Source: Hyphomicrobium sp. D-2 (GTDB lineage Bacteria; Pseudomonadota; Alphaproteobacteria; Rhizobiales; Hyphomicrobiaceae). Taken from it: 64,000 bases of DNA. Made by a program: the position numbers and the translations under genes. Position 1 is the stretch's first letter, and each line of letters opens with the position of its first letter. This document shows positions 8,808 to 18,505 of this stretch, piece by piece. The stretch covers positions 248,001 through 312,000 of the forward strand of contig NZ_JARXLA010000003.1 in assembly GCF_029872155.1 (NCBI RefSeq), read 5' to 3'. The notes under the pieces were generated by a model that searched no databases, had not been told where the DNA came from, and saw nothing but the letters and a program-made list of their open reading frames with translations.

Positions 8808-9478
8808 TACTCAGTTTCCTTCATCACATAGCCAACGCCGCGCATGGTTGCGATTTTTACGCTCGCGCCAGCTGCCGCAAGCTGTTTGCGCAATCGGTGC
8901 ACGTAAACCTCGGCGGCGTTTGAAGTCACTTCACCCAGACCAAAGAGATGGTCTTCCACGGCCTTCCTGGAGACGACATTGCCCTTGCGGCGCATGAGAA
9001 GCTCAAGCACCGTGGTCTCCCGCACTGAGAGAAGCACGGGTTGGTCGTTGATGCTTGCCTGACGCGTTTGCGTGTCAAATGTCAGGTCGCCGAGCTGGAG
9101 TTGGGCGCCAAGAAGATTGCCCGGACGACGCAGCAAGGCTTCAATGCGGGCGACTAGCTCTGCAAATGCGAACGGCTTTACCAAATAGTCGTCAGCCCCT
9201 GCGCGTAGCCCCGCCACTCTGTCGTCGACGCCGTCGCGCGCGGTCAGGATAAGCACAGGCGTCGGATTGCCCGCCTGCCGCAATGTGGCGAGAACGCAGG
9301 AACCGTCTTTGTCAGGTAGGCCGAGATCCAGGATAATGGCTGCGTAACTATTGGATGACGCGGCCGCAAGTGCCTGGTCGGCGCGGGTGACGGCATCGAC
9401 GGTAAACCCGGCGGTGCGCAGGCCGTTGGAGATGAGCTCAGAGAGTTGCTCGTTGTCTTCGACGATCAGCAGCCGCAT
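8807..9478 (-). CDS. OmpR/PhoB-family response regulator (partner of the adjacent kinase)
   Basis: 223 residues, starting at MRLLIVEDNEQLSELI. The frame stays open about 135 codons further upstream, but that part is unrelated sequence. The receiver domain has the acidic pocket ED (9-10), the phosphoacceptor aspartate in AAIILDLGLPDKDG (about 51) and the lysine in GADDYLVKPFAF (about 101). The C-terminal winged helix is seen in LSVRETTVLELLMRRKG, AEVYVHRLRKQL and IATMRGVGYVM. The 217-base gap to the divergent adaptor gene at 9696 would hold its binding sites. It is clearly paralogous to the regulator at 15282, which suggests one was copied from the other. Confidence 0.94.
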   Translation of the reverse strand: MRLLIVEDNEQLSELISNGLRTAGFTVDAVTRADQALAAASSNSYAAIILDLGLPDKDGSCVLATLRQAGNPTPVLILTARDGVDDRVAGLRAGADDYLVKPFAFAELVARIEALLRRPGNLLGAQLQLGDLTFDTQTRQASINDQPVLLSVRETTVLELLMRRKGNVVSRKAVEDHLFGLGEVTSNAAEVYVHRLRKQLAAAGASVKIATMRGVGYVMKETE

Positions 9479-9695
9479 CGCATCTGAATATCCTGTATCG
9501 GGCGCGTTTAAAGCGCGGCGGGCCGCAAAAGACAACCGATGGGTGCTGTAATTTTCGCGTAAGGTTTCCGGCTCGCTGTGCGGATTGTGGCTCTTTGGCT
9601 GCTGCTGCTCGTGGGTTTTGCGCGTTGTAAGTATTTTGTCAGGTCCACGTTTGATCGTGTGCCCTGTTACCGATAGTTGGTCGGGAGGGGACACG

Positions 9696-10796
9696 ATGAA
9701 CTTAGTGCGCATGTGCGCCATTGCACTGTCGGGAGCCGCTGTATGCGGCTTGCTTGCAGGATGCACTGAGGCGGATAGTCGTGCCGCGCCCATCGCCTCC
9801 GAACGGCCTCCTGCGCTGCAGGTCCGGGATGCGCTGACAATTGAATCCGTTGCGCCGCGCACCGGAGAGTTGGGCGATGCCATTCCCGCACGCGTTGCGT
9901 TCCGGCTTCAGGCGTTAGCTTCGGTGAGCGTTCCCGTGCAGGCGCGGGTCGTCGCTGTGCACGTCAGCCCCGGTGATGTGGTTCAGGAAAACGCTCCGTT
10001 GATGACGCTCAAAGGCGCAGAAGTTGCCGCGACGCGAACAGCGCTCGCGCAGGCTGCGGCTCGGGCTGCGGCGGCTGAGGATATGCTGGCCAGACAAACT
10101 GAAATGCTCAAGCGTGGCGTTGGGCTGGAGGTCGAAAGATTTGGCGCTGAAATCGCTGCGCGCGAGGCGGCTGCTGAACTCGATCGGGCGCAGCGGGCGG
10201 CTGATCAGCTCGGTGAAGGTTCAAACGATGAATTTAAGTTGCGGGCGCCGACGGGCGGTGTGGTGACGCATGTGCGTGCAAGAATCGGTGCGATGTCATC
10301 GCCGGATGGCGAAGCGCTGGTCGACATTGGCAACCCTGATAAGCTGTTCGTCATCGCGGATGTGGCGGAGCACGAGCTTGCAGCCATAACGGTGGGGCAG
10401 CCGGCGAAGGTCGCAATCCGATCCATCGGCGCAACATACGATGCAATCGTTGAACGGATCGGGCGCACGGTCGACGCAGATCAGCGGCGTGTGCCGGTTT
10501 ACATCGGCCTCAGTGGCACGACCAAGCCTTTGTCGCCGGGCATGCTTGTAGATGTGCGCATGCAAACCGATGCAACTGCGCAGCTTTCGCTTCCGGTCGA
10601 AGCGGTGCTTATCAAGGATGGTGATCGATACATCGTTTACGTCGAAAACGAAGCAGGTGTGCTTCAGGCAAGATCGATAACCATAGGGGCTTCGCGCAAC
10701 GGCCGCGTGGCTGTTACCGATGGTTTGCGTTTCGGCGAGAAGGTCGTCGTCAAAGGCGCGTTGCTGCTTGATAGCAGCTCTGAGCAGCTGCTCTGA
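9696..10796 (+). CDS. RND efflux periplasmic adaptor subunit (lipoprotein)
   Basis: 366 residues from ATG 9696, preceded by GGGAGGGG. Earlier in-frame starts lack a ribosome site and would bury the signal. The N-terminus has a lipobox, GLLAGC, so the mature protein should be anchored by its cysteine. Features of HlyD/CusB-type membrane fusion proteins follow: a barrel-sandwich half (SVPVQARVVAVHVSPGDVV), an alpha hairpin rich in Ala/Glu/Arg (about 110-175), the return strand APTGGVVTHVRARIGAM, and beta-barrel and membrane-proximal parts (VAEHELAAITVGQPAKV, LSPGMLVDVRMQTD). It bridges the inner-membrane pump encoded nine bases downstream and the TolC-like channel. No His/Met-rich metal-capture segment is visible. 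Confidence 0.93.
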   Translation: MNLVRMCAIALSGAAVCGLLAGCTEADSRAAPIASERPPALQVRDALTIESVAPRTGELGDAIPARVAFRLQALASVSVPVQARVVAVHVSPGDVVQENAPLMTLKGAEVAATRTALAQAAARAAAAEDMLARQTEMLKRGVGLEVERFGAEIAAREAAAELDRAQRAADQLGEGSNDEFKLRAPTGGVVTHVRARIGAMSSPDGEALVDIGNPDKLFVIADVAEHELAAITVGQPAKVAIRSIGATYDAIVERIGRTVDADQRRVPVYIGLSGTTKPLSPGMLVDVRMQTDATAQLSLPVEAVLIKDGDRYIVYVENEAGVLQARSITIGASRNGRVAVTDGLRFGEKVVVKGALLLDSSSEQLL

Positions 10797-10805
10797 CGTA
10801 CAATC

Positions 10806-13800
10806 ATGTTTGAACGCATCATTGATCAGTGCGTAAAGGGTCGCATTACGATTGTGATCCTGGCAGCACTCGTTGCGCTGTTCGGCCTGCATGCCTATCG
10901 CAACACTTCGATTGAAGCTTATCCCGATGTCACCAACGCGCAGGTTCAGGTCATCACCCAGATGCCCGGCTATGCTGCCGAGGAAATCGAGCGGCAGGTG
11001 ACGGTGCCACTGGAGCGGGCCCTTAACGGCACGCCCGGCATGACGCTGATGCGCAGTGAGAACCTGTTCGGGTTGTCGCTGGTGACATTGGTTTTCGAGG
11101 ATGGCGCCGATCCGTTTCTCAGTCGCATCATTGTGGCGCAACGCATGTCCGGGGCCGATCTGCCGGATGGCATCACGCCTGCATTGGCGCCGGATGCTAC
11201 GCCGCTCGGCAAGATTTACCGCTTTCGATTGCTCAGCCCGGTGCACGATCTTTACCAGCTTCGTTCGGAGATGGAGTGGACCGTCACGCGAGTGTTGCGT
11301 CAGGTCCATGGCGTTGCGGACGTTGTGCCTTTCGGTGGGTTTCTGAAAGAGATCCACGTTGAAGCCGATCCCTCCAAGCTTTACGCGGCTGGTTTGTCGA
11401 TCAGCGATCTTGAGGATGCGATCAGCAAGGCGAACATCAATGTCGGCGGCGGATTCCTGCAGCAGGGCGATCAGGATCTTACAATACGCGGGCTCGGCAA
11501 CCTGAGGACCGCTGAGGATCTGAAAAACGTTCCGCTACGTGCAAAGGACAGCACTGCGCTCACGCTCGGTGACGTTGCCATTGTCAAGCAGGCCGCCTCG
11601 CCACGCCGCGGATCGGTGGCGTGGAACGACCAGCGGGAGGTTGTCGAAGGCCTGGTGCTGATGCGCCGCGGCGAGAACCCCTCGATTGTTCTTGAAGGGA
11701 TTCACCAGCAGGTAAAAGCCCTCAACGAAAGCATTCTGCCGCGCGGCATGTACATCGATGTTGCGCTCGACCGCAGCATCCTGGTCGATCATACGCTGTC
11801 GACAGTGCATGACAACCTGCTGCACGGCTTCTTTCTTATTGCTGGCGTTGTGTGGCTGTTCCTGCGCAGCGTAACGGGAGCTGCAATCGTTTCGGTGGTG
11901 ATTCCGCTCTCTCTGCTGGTGGCGTTTATAGGCCTCTACGCGGCGGGTATGCCCGCTAATCTCATATCCATGGGCGCGATAGATTTCGGCATTCTGGTCG
12001 ATGGTGCTGTCGTTCTGGTCGAGAATGTCATGCACGCGATCCATACCCACCGGCCACAGAAGCGTCGCGACATTCTGCAGTTGATTGTGAAGAGCGCCGT
12101 GGAAGTCGGGCGGCCGACGTTCTACGCGATGCTGATCATCATTGCGGCTCTTCTGCCCATCTTCACATTGGAATCGGTTGAGGGCCGTCTGTTCCGGCCG
12201 CTGGCACAAACATATGCGTTCGCGTTGACTGGAGCGCTGGTGTTTTCGTTGACGCTTGTGCCCGCCCTGTGTGCCTTTGCGTTCCGTTCTTCGGCTGGCA
12301 TTCCGCAGGAACCCGGTTGGATGGTCCGGCTGCGTAATGGCTATCGCGCGGCGCTGAGCGGGCTTCTAAAAAGTCGTGCCACCGTTGCTGTGTTCGCGCT
12401 GGCGTTGCTCGTTGTAGGCGGACTGGCTGCGCAGCGTCTGGGTACGGAATTTCTGCCAGAACTCGATGAAGGCGATATCGGTATCTTCATTGAAATGCCC
12501 GCCAGTATATCGATGGGCAAAAGCCAGTCGATCCTGGCCGATATCCATCAGCGCATTACGGCGGTTCCCGAGGTTCACGACATCCACAGCGAGCACGGTC
12601 GTCCTGAAGACGGCACCGATAACGAAAGCGTCAATATGGTGAAGTCCGTTGTGCGTTTGAAGCCGGAGTCGGAATGGCGTTCTGGCATGGTGAAGCCACA
12701 GGTCATTCAGGAATTGCGCGCCGTGCTGGCGCCTGTTCTCGGGGTGCGTTTCAACTTTACGCAGCCGATCAAGGACAGTGTGGAAGAGGCAGTCGCCGGT
12801 GTACGCGGCAAAGTGGTTCTGAAACTGTTCGGCGAAGATCTGCAGTTGATGCGCAGCACGTTGCCGGAAGCGCGGGCAGCGATTGAAGGTGTGCCCGGTG
12901 TCACCGAGCTTGATCTGTATCGTGACGCGTTCATTCCGCAACTGCAGATAGCGCTTGATCGACAGGCGCTGGCCCGTGCCGGTGTGGCGATGGAGGATGC
13001 AACCCGAACTATCGAAACGGCTCTGGCGGGCCGTGTCGCCACGCAACTGTGGGAGGGTGAGCGTCCGGTGCCGGTACGACTGATTTTCCCGAACTCAAAC
13101 CGCAGCGACGTAGAGAAAATTTCCAGTCTCTCCATCACGACACCGCAGGGCGGCCGCGTGCCACTGCGCGAGCTCGCCGACATATCGGTCGCCAATGGCG
13201 CCGCTTCCATCGTGCGCGAGGGCAATGTTCGCTTCCTGGCGTTGAAGTTCAACGTTGAAGACCGCGACATGGGCTCCGTGGTCAAGGATGCGATGGCTAA
13301 GGTCGCGGAGAACGTCACCGCGCCGAGCGGACATTATTTCGTCTGGGGCGGCGAGTTTGAAAATCAGACACGTGCGACCGAGCGACTGAAAACAGTGGTG
13401 CCAATCGCGCTGCTGCTGGTGTTCGGACTTCTGTACGCGGCCATGCGCAGCTGGCTGTGTGCAACGGTAGTTATTGTGATGATGCCGTTTGCGATGACGG
13501 GCGGTGTTTTCCTGTTGCTGCTTACGGGCGTGAACCTTTCCGTCAGTGCCGCGGTTGGCTTCATCGCTCTGCTCGGGCAGGTCTCGCTGATGGGCGTGCT
13601 CGTGCTGTCCGCCATTGAGGCGCTGCGCGATGCAGGCCACGATATGCACAGCGCGGTTCTGAATGGCACAGTCAACCGTATGCGCCAGGTGTTGATGGCA
13701 TCTGTGCTGGCGCTGTTGGGCCTGCTGCCGATGGCGGTTTCCACCGGTGTCGGCAGCGAGACGCAGCGCCCGTTTGCGCTTGTCATCGTCGGAGGGATGT

Positions 13801-13895
13801 TGACGACACTTCTCGTGTCGCTGTTCGTGCTGCCGGTTATTTACAGTTTGGTGGCGCGGGAAAAAAACAAGAAGACCCAGGAGGCGCTGGCATGA
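10806..13895 (+). CDS. Heavy-metal efflux RND transporter (CzcA-like, HME family)
   Basis: 1029 residues, full length. It has the usual duplicated plan: TM1 at the N-terminus (GRITIVILAALVALFGLHAY), a large periplasmic loop, TM2-6, TM7, a second periplasmic loop and TM8-12. The proton-relay motif in TM4 reads DFGILVDGAVVLVEN, with Asp393, Asp399 and Glu406. This has the same spacing as the D-D-E triad described for CzcA (402/408/415), which places it in the divalent-cation HME group and not with CusA or multidrug pumps. The early NTSIEAYPDVTNAQVQV block is also HME-typical. It exports a metal cation across the envelope; which metal cannot be told. It is flanked by its adaptor and overlaps tolC-like by four bases. 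Confidence 0.94.
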   Translation: MFERIIDQCVKGRITIVILAALVALFGLHAYRNTSIEAYPDVTNAQVQVITQMPGYAAEEIERQVTVPLERALNGTPGMTLMRSENLFGLSLVTLVFEDGADPFLSRIIVAQRMSGADLPDGITPALAPDATPLGKIYRFRLLSPVHDLYQLRSEMEWTVTRVLRQVHGVADVVPFGGFLKEIHVEADPSKLYAAGLSISDLEDAISKANINVGGGFLQQGDQDLTIRGLGNLRTAEDLKNVPLRAKDSTALTLGDVAIVKQAASPRRGSVAWNDQREVVEGLVLMRRGENPSIVLEGIHQQVKALNESILPRGMYIDVALDRSILVDHTLSTVHDNLLHGFFLIAGVVWLFLRSVTGAAIVSVVIPLSLLVAFIGLYAAGMPANLISMGAIDFGILVDGAVVLVENVMHAIHTHRPQKRRDILQLIVKSAVEVGRPTFYAMLIIIAALLPIFTLESVEGRLFRPLAQTYAFALTGALVFSLTLVPALCAFAFRSSAGIPQEPGWMVRLRNGYRAALSGLLKSRATVAVFALALLVVGGLAAQRLGTEFLPELDEGDIGIFIEMPASISMGKSQSILADIHQRITAVPEVHDIHSEHGRPEDGTDNESVNMVKSVVRLKPESEWRSGMVKPQVIQELRAVLAPVLGVRFNFTQPIKDSVEEAVAGVRGKVVLKLFGEDLQLMRSTLPEARAAIEGVPGVTELDLYRDAFIPQLQIALDRQALARAGVAMEDATRTIETALAGRVATQLWEGERPVPVRLIFPNSNRSDVEKISSLSITTPQGGRVPLRELADISVANGAASIVREGNVRFLALKFNVEDRDMGSVVKDAMAKVAENVTAPSGHYFVWGGEFENQTRATERLKTVVPIALLLVFGLLYAAMRSWLCATVVIVMMPFAMTGGVFLLLLTGVNLSVSAAVGFIALLGQVSLMGVLVLSAIEALRDAGHDMHSAVLNGTVNRMRQVLMASVLALLGLLPMAVSTGVGSETQRPFALVIVGGMLTTLLVSLFVLPVIYSLVAREKNKKTQEALA

Positions 13896-15136
13896 GGCGA
13901 CTTTCCATGATCGCCGCACTGCTGGCATTTGCTGCTCCGGCTTTGGCGCAATCCCTGCCCGACAAGATCATCTTCGATGATGTGATCGACTTCGCATTTC
14001 AATCCAATCTGCGCACCGAGCTGGATTGGCAGGATGTTGCCGTCGCACGGGCGGATCGGACGACAGCGGGTGCATGGCCTAATCCGACGGTAACGTACGG
14101 GGGGGCGTATCAGCCGGGTCCGCTGACCAACTTCGATGGCCATAAAGCGCATGAGGTGGGGGTGGAGTTTCCGCTGCTGATCGGTGGGCAGCGCCGCGCG
14201 CGCATTGAAGCCGCCGAGCAGGGGCTGCGCGCGACCGAGGCCCGCGTCAAAGCGGCGGCGACCGAGCGGGCTGTAGAAGCAGGCGCCGCTTACATCGAGC
14301 TGCTTGTCGCCCAGGAAAAACTGCGACTGCTTGAGGAACGCCAAAAAGAGATTGCACGCCTGCGCAAGCTTGTCGAAGGACGGCGATCGTCCGGTATGGC
14401 GAGTGACTACGATCTTGAGCGCATAGAAGTGGAAGGCGCTATCTGGCTTTCCGAGGTTGGGGAGGCGAAGGCCGATCTTGCGGGCAAGCGGGCGCAACTT
14501 GCGGCCATATTTGGCGTCGAGAACTGGAGACCGCGCGGAGCGGGAAAGCTGCGCCCCTGGCGCCTCAGCGCGCTGAACGGATATGACGACTATAGCGTCG
14601 AACATCCCACCATCAGCGCTGCTCGCGGGGATGTCAGCCATGCGCAGGCTTCGCTGGAAACGGCGCGCCGCGAGCGGTTTCCGGAGGTATCCGTGAGCAC
14701 GGGACGGTTCTGGACCGAAAGCCCATATGGCGCCACTACGAACATCGGTGTTTCGCTTGAGATACCGATTTTCGATCGCCGCGAAGGCGCGGTTGAAAAG
14801 GCTGAAGCTGAAGTGCGCACGGCCTATCTGAAGCTGCGCGTTGCCAATGCGCAGGTGCATGCGGATCTGGTCAAGTATGCTTCGCAGGTTCGTGAAAGAA
14901 CCGCGGCATTTGAGAACTTCCGCTCGAATGTGAACCCGCGTCTGGCCAAGTTGAAGCGCATGTCCGAGGATGCTTACAAACTATCCGGCGGCACCATCGC
15001 CGATCTGCTGGATGCAACCCGCACTCGCGTGGAAAGCACGGTAAACGGCGTTGAACTGACCGGTAGCCTCATGGACGCACAGCTGCGTTTTCAAGCGGCT
15101 CGGGGTGACATTGCTGCACTTTTGACGGAGCGCTGA
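13892..15136 (+). CDS. TolC-family outer membrane efflux protein
   Basis: 414 residues. Its ATG lies inside the last codons of the pump gene (ATGA overlap), so the two are coupled. A signal peptide, MIAALLAFAAPALAQ, is followed by the duplicated alpha-helical repeats of outer-membrane factors: ARADRTTAGAWPNPTVTYGG near residue 50, and the second half with ARRERFPEVSVSTGRF and GVSLEIPIFDRREGAVEKA. It forms the outer-membrane exit duct of the RND system encoded just upstream. Its length is within the CzcC range. Confidence 0.93.
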   Translation: MRRLSMIAALLAFAAPALAQSLPDKIIFDDVIDFAFQSNLRTELDWQDVAVARADRTTAGAWPNPTVTYGGAYQPGPLTNFDGHKAHEVGVEFPLLIGGQRRARIEAAEQGLRATEARVKAAATERAVEAGAAYIELLVAQEKLRLLEERQKEIARLRKLVEGRRSSGMASDYDLERIEVEGAIWLSEVGEAKADLAGKRAQLAAIFGVENWRPRGAGKLRPWRLSALNGYDDYSVEHPTISAARGDVSHAQASLETARRERFPEVSVSTGRFWTESPYGATTNIGVSLEIPIFDRREGAVEKAEAEVRTAYLKLRVANAQVHADLVKYASQVRERTAAFENFRSNVNPRLAKLKRMSEDAYKLSGGTIADLLDATRTRVESTVNGVELTGSLMDAQLRFQAARGDIAALLTER

Positions 15137-15281
15137 CGCAGCGTGACAGGTAAGCTGTGCTCAAGGCGAGCTGCGGTAAAAGCGGATTCGTATAGGCGTC
15201 CTGCCTGCCGCACTCAGAGCGCAGCGGCGGCGCTTAGGTCGCTTATCTGGTTTTGACGCTAGGTCGCGAAAGGCATCCGGA

Positions 15282-15965
15282 ATGCGCGTGCTGGTGGTTG
15301 AGGACAACAGCGAGCTGGCAGGGCTGCTGGCTTCGGGCTTGCGGCAGGCCGGATACGAGGCCGACATTCTCGGGTCCCTGGCTGAAACCGAGCTGGCGCT
15401 TAAAACCGTCGACTATGCAGCTTTGATACTCGACCTTGGACTTCCCGATGGCGACGGCGTGAACCTGCTGAAGGCGCTGCGGATGTCGCACAACGCTCTG
15501 CCTGTCCTCGTTCTAACGGCTCGAAGCGGCGTTGAGGACAAGGTCAAAGGTTTCAAGAGCGGCGCTGATGATTATCTGACAAAGCCATTTGCATTCCATG
15601 AGCTGGTTGCGCGCCTTGAAGCGCTTCTGCGTCGGCCGGGAGAACGGCATCGGCGCGCGCTCAAGCTGGGCAATGTGGAATACAACGCCGAAACGCGAGA
15701 GCTGTGTGTCGCGGGTGAGACTAGGGGTATTGCTGGGCGCGAAAGCGTTGTGTTGGAGCTGTTGCTTCGGCGCGCAGGCAGTGTGGTGCCGAAGCAGCTC
15801 ATCGAAGACGAGATCTATGCGCTTGCCGGGGCTGTTGGCTCAAACGCTGTTGAGGTTTACGTTCACAGGCTGCGAAAAACCCTCACCGATGCAGGTGCCG
15901 ACGTTTCAATAAAAACCGTACGCGGTCTCGGCTACCTAATCGGCAAGTGGGACAGTCGTTCTTGA
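15282..15965 (+). CDS. OmpR/PhoB-family response regulator, orphan
   Basis: 227 residues: receiver with ED at 8-9, phosphoacceptor aspartate in AALILDLGLPDGDG, and GADDYLTKPFAFHELVARLE. The winged helix has AVEVYVHRLRKTLTDAGA and VRGLGYLIGKW. It is strikingly similar to the regulator at 8807-9478, sharing PFAF-ELVAR-EALLRRPG and S-NA-EVYVHRLRK, so the two are paralogues. No kinase gene follows: downstream is a 400-base gap and the autotransporter. It is 145 bases after the efflux operon and may be read with it. It could share the kinase at 7410 or use a distant one. Confidence 0.93.
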   Translation: MRVLVVEDNSELAGLLASGLRQAGYEADILGSLAETELALKTVDYAALILDLGLPDGDGVNLLKALRMSHNALPVLVLTARSGVEDKVKGFKSGADDYLTKPFAFHELVARLEALLRRPGERHRRALKLGNVEYNAETRELCVAGETRGIAGRESVVLELLLRRAGSVVPKQLIEDEIYALAGAVGSNAVEVYVHRLRKTLTDAGADVSIKTVRGLGYLIGKWDSRS

Positions 15966-16363
15966 AATTGCCGGGGCATGGCTTGGCGCTTCCTGGCGCG
16001 CCAGGCCCCAGCCATCACGTAGCTGCACACCGCAATGCGTGTGAAAAGCTCAATCATATAGACGATATCGTTTGGCGATATAATGTTAATCCGTCAGTGG
16101 ACCGTGTTTAATTTGCGACGCTAGTGAGCACATCTCGCTGGCGCTTACTGAACGTCCCTCCCTGATCTGCGCGAATCGTTGATGCTGAGCCGTGCGCAGA
16201 CGAATAAAGGCCGCTTCATGATGCGCCGTAACACTTATTCAAAAAGTTGTTTCCGTATCGCGCCCAGCTAGCGCGGCGAAGCCGTCGCTCACAAACACGA
16301 CGGCCAAAAAAATCAAATTCAAGCTGAATACAACGCATGCTGATGTTTCAAGAGGATCTTGAT
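15966..16363 (+). other. Intergenic region before the autotransporter, with a perfect palindrome
   Basis: About 400 bases with no gene. A perfect 14-base palindrome (CCTGGCGCGCCAGG, 15992-16005) lies 27 bases past the response-regulator stop inside GC-rich sequence. It may act as a transcription stop or a protein site. The part from about 16060 on is AT-richer (for example TTTGGCGATATAATG at 16072-16086) and should contain the autotransporter promoter. No confident -35/-10 pair can be named. Confidence 0.4.
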
Positions 16364-18505
16364 ATGGCGCGGCCATACCATGCGCGTTGTTGCGCGATTT
16401 TGATGCTCACTTTGTTTGCCGTATTGCAGGCTTCCGATGCACAAGCGCAGCGAGTAGTGGCCAATGGCATCGCTCTCACTGCCACAGGCAATTATAACAC
16501 GTCGGCGAATTACGACGCCGGAATTGCGCTGTGGGCGTTGAATGGCGGTTCTATCGTGACTACCGGCGCCATAACGGTGACGACGTCCGGTATCAACGGG
16601 CACGGCGCGGAGGCCGAGTTGAATGGAACCATCACGATCAACCAGCCCGGCTCCACGATTACGACATCGGGGAGTGGTGGCTACGGTCTTGTTACGGATG
16701 GAGGGCAAATATTTGCGGACTCGCTGGCGATCCGCATTGAGGGCACAGGTTCTTTCGGTGCCATAGCCTCCGGTACGGGCTCTTTCATCTCGTTGACCAA
16801 TACGGAAATCACTACGACGAACGGTAGTGAAGGCATCCGCGCTGTCGCCGGGGGCGAGATCACAGTCGAAAACGTGATAATCCACACTGCGGGTGCGAGC
16901 GCCTACGGTATTGTTGGCAATGACGGACGGGTTACGATCGGCACTGGCGTCGAGGTCTACACGCAGGGGGCGGGCGCCATTGGATTGTTTGCACTTGGCG
17001 GCCAGCTAGAGACGCAAGCGGTAACGGTCAACACTGAGGGGACTGGGGCTTATGGCGTCATGGCGAACTTCTCAGGTGGGCTTGTCTCCCTTGGAGACGG
17101 ATCGTCAATAACGACGCAGTCCGATAATGCGCATGGCCTCTATGCGATCCAGCGCGGCGAGATCAACACCGGGGCCGTGTCTGTCACCACGAACGGCAAT
17201 AGCGCACATGGCGCCTATTCGAACGGCGTCGGCTCGCTCGTCACGATCGACGCCGGCTCCACCATCGAAACGTTGGGAGCCACCGCGCACGGTTTGTTCG
17301 CGGGGGACACTGGGGCAGTCAGCGCCTCAGGCGCGAGTGTCACCACTGCTGGCGGCGGCTCGCACGGCCTGTATGCACTCAGCGGCGGGCAGGTCACCGC
17401 GGGAGGCGTCAGCGTATCGACAGGAGGCGACTCCTCGTATGGCGCTTTGGCCTCTGGAGCCATCTCACTTGTCTCGATCGGTAGCGGATCGCAAATCACT
17501 ACCGCAGGCGTGGGCGCAATAGGGCTTTCGGCGCAGGATGGCGGTGAGATCAATGCTCAGAACGCAACCGTCACGACGTCGGGCGCTAATGCCGCTGCGA
17601 TTGGTATCAACGGCGGATCATCGATCTCGATATCGAACAGTACCGTGACCGCATTGGGAAGCGGCTCGGCTGGCGTTTCGTCTGTCTCAGGAAACAACGG
17701 CGTCACGATAACCGGCAGTTCTGTGAACGCGGCAGATGGTGCCGGCTTCGACATTGCGGACGGCCAGCTTAGTGCGACACTAACAAACGCAACCGTCTCT
17801 GGTGGTGACGAACTCTTGAATGTGAGCAGCACCGGCGTGCTGGATATCTATGCAGCCAGATCAACGCTTACGGGTCGCACTGTAACGGCGGCCGGTGGCA
17901 CAGCACAGTTGAACCTGCTGGGTGCCTCGGTGTGGAACATAACTGGCGATTCAAATCTTACGCTGTTGATCAATCAGGCCGGCAGCCTGGCGCAATTCAC
18001 CCCGCCCGGTTCGAGTGCGGGACCGTTCAAGACGCTGACGGTGAACGACTACCTTGGCCTTGGCGGCACGCTTGGTATCAACACCCATCTTGGCGCCGAT
18101 GGATCGCCTTCCGATAGGCTTATCATTGACGGTGGCAACGGGCTCGGATCATCATTACTCAGTGTCAACAATGTCGGTGGTGGAGGTGACCTGACAACAC
18201 TTGACGGCATTCTTGTCGTCGACACGATCAACAGTGCAACAGCTCCAGGCCTGTTCACACTCGCCGCGCCGGTTATCGCTGGCCCGTACGAATACTCGCT
18301 CTATCGCGGCGGTGAAAATGGCGCCAACCCTGACAACTGGTATCTGCGCTCCGATCTGGATTGTGCACTGATCCGTCTGCAGCGGTTTGTAACGGTGGCG
18401 GCGGCGATGATGCATCCCCGACTGGCGGCAGGAAACGTCGCTCTACGCCGCTGTTCCGGCGATGACGCTGCTGTATGGCCGCTTGATGCTCGACACGCTG
18501 CATGA
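16364..18505 (+). CDS. Autotransporter passenger domain, frame broken before the barrel
   Basis: 713 residues from ATG 16364, which has AGAGGA seven bases upstream; an ATG 27 bases earlier lacks this. A signal peptide (LMLTLFAVLQASDAQAQ) leads into about 400 residues of degenerate repeats rich in Gly/Thr/Ser/Ala, such as GAHGLYAL-type turns and VTTSG strands, the usual signature of a beta-helix passenger. A pertactin-like junction region (about 520-680) ends with SLYRGGENGANPDNWYLRS. After LDC at about 18364 the frame reads improbable sequence. The expected continuation, DPSAAVCNGGGGDDAS and then IPDWRQETSLYAAVPAM, lies in the other two forward frames. As sequenced, the passenger therefore stops without its barrel. 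Role if intact: surface-exposed or secreted protein, target unknown. Confidence 0.85.
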   Translation: MARPYHARCCAILMLTLFAVLQASDAQAQRVVANGIALTATGNYNTSANYDAGIALWALNGGSIVTTGAITVTTSGINGHGAEAELNGTITINQPGSTITTSGSGGYGLVTDGGQIFADSLAIRIEGTGSFGAIASGTGSFISLTNTEITTTNGSEGIRAVAGGEITVENVIIHTAGASAYGIVGNDGRVTIGTGVEVYTQGAGAIGLFALGGQLETQAVTVNTEGTGAYGVMANFSGGLVSLGDGSSITTQSDNAHGLYAIQRGEINTGAVSVTTNGNSAHGAYSNGVGSLVTIDAGSTIETLGATAHGLFAGDTGAVSASGASVTTAGGGSHGLYALSGGQVTAGGVSVSTGGDSSYGALASGAISLVSIGSGSQITTAGVGAIGLSAQDGGEINAQNATVTTSGANAAAIGINGGSSISISNSTVTALGSGSAGVSSVSGNNGVTITGSSVNAADGAGFDIADGQLSATLTNATVSGGDELLNVSSTGVLDIYAARSTLTGRTVTAAGGTAQLNLLGASVWNITGDSNLTLLINQAGSLAQFTPPGSSAGPFKTLTVNDYLGLGGTLGINTHLGADGSPSDRLIIDGGNGLGSSLLSVNNVGGGGDLTTLDGILVVDTINSATAPGLFTLAAPVIAGPYEYSLYRGGENGANPDNWYLRSDLDCALIRLQRFVTVAAAMMHPRLAAGNVALRRCSGDDAAVWPLDARHAA

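Noticed and set aside
9585-9695. Longer N-terminus for the RND adaptor
   Set aside because: The extra codons have no ribosome site and would place the lipobox internally.
16500-17700. Repeats in the autotransporter passenger as a CRISPR-like or satellite array
   Set aside because: The repeats are degenerate at the DNA level and conserved only as protein turns and strands; spacing is irregular.
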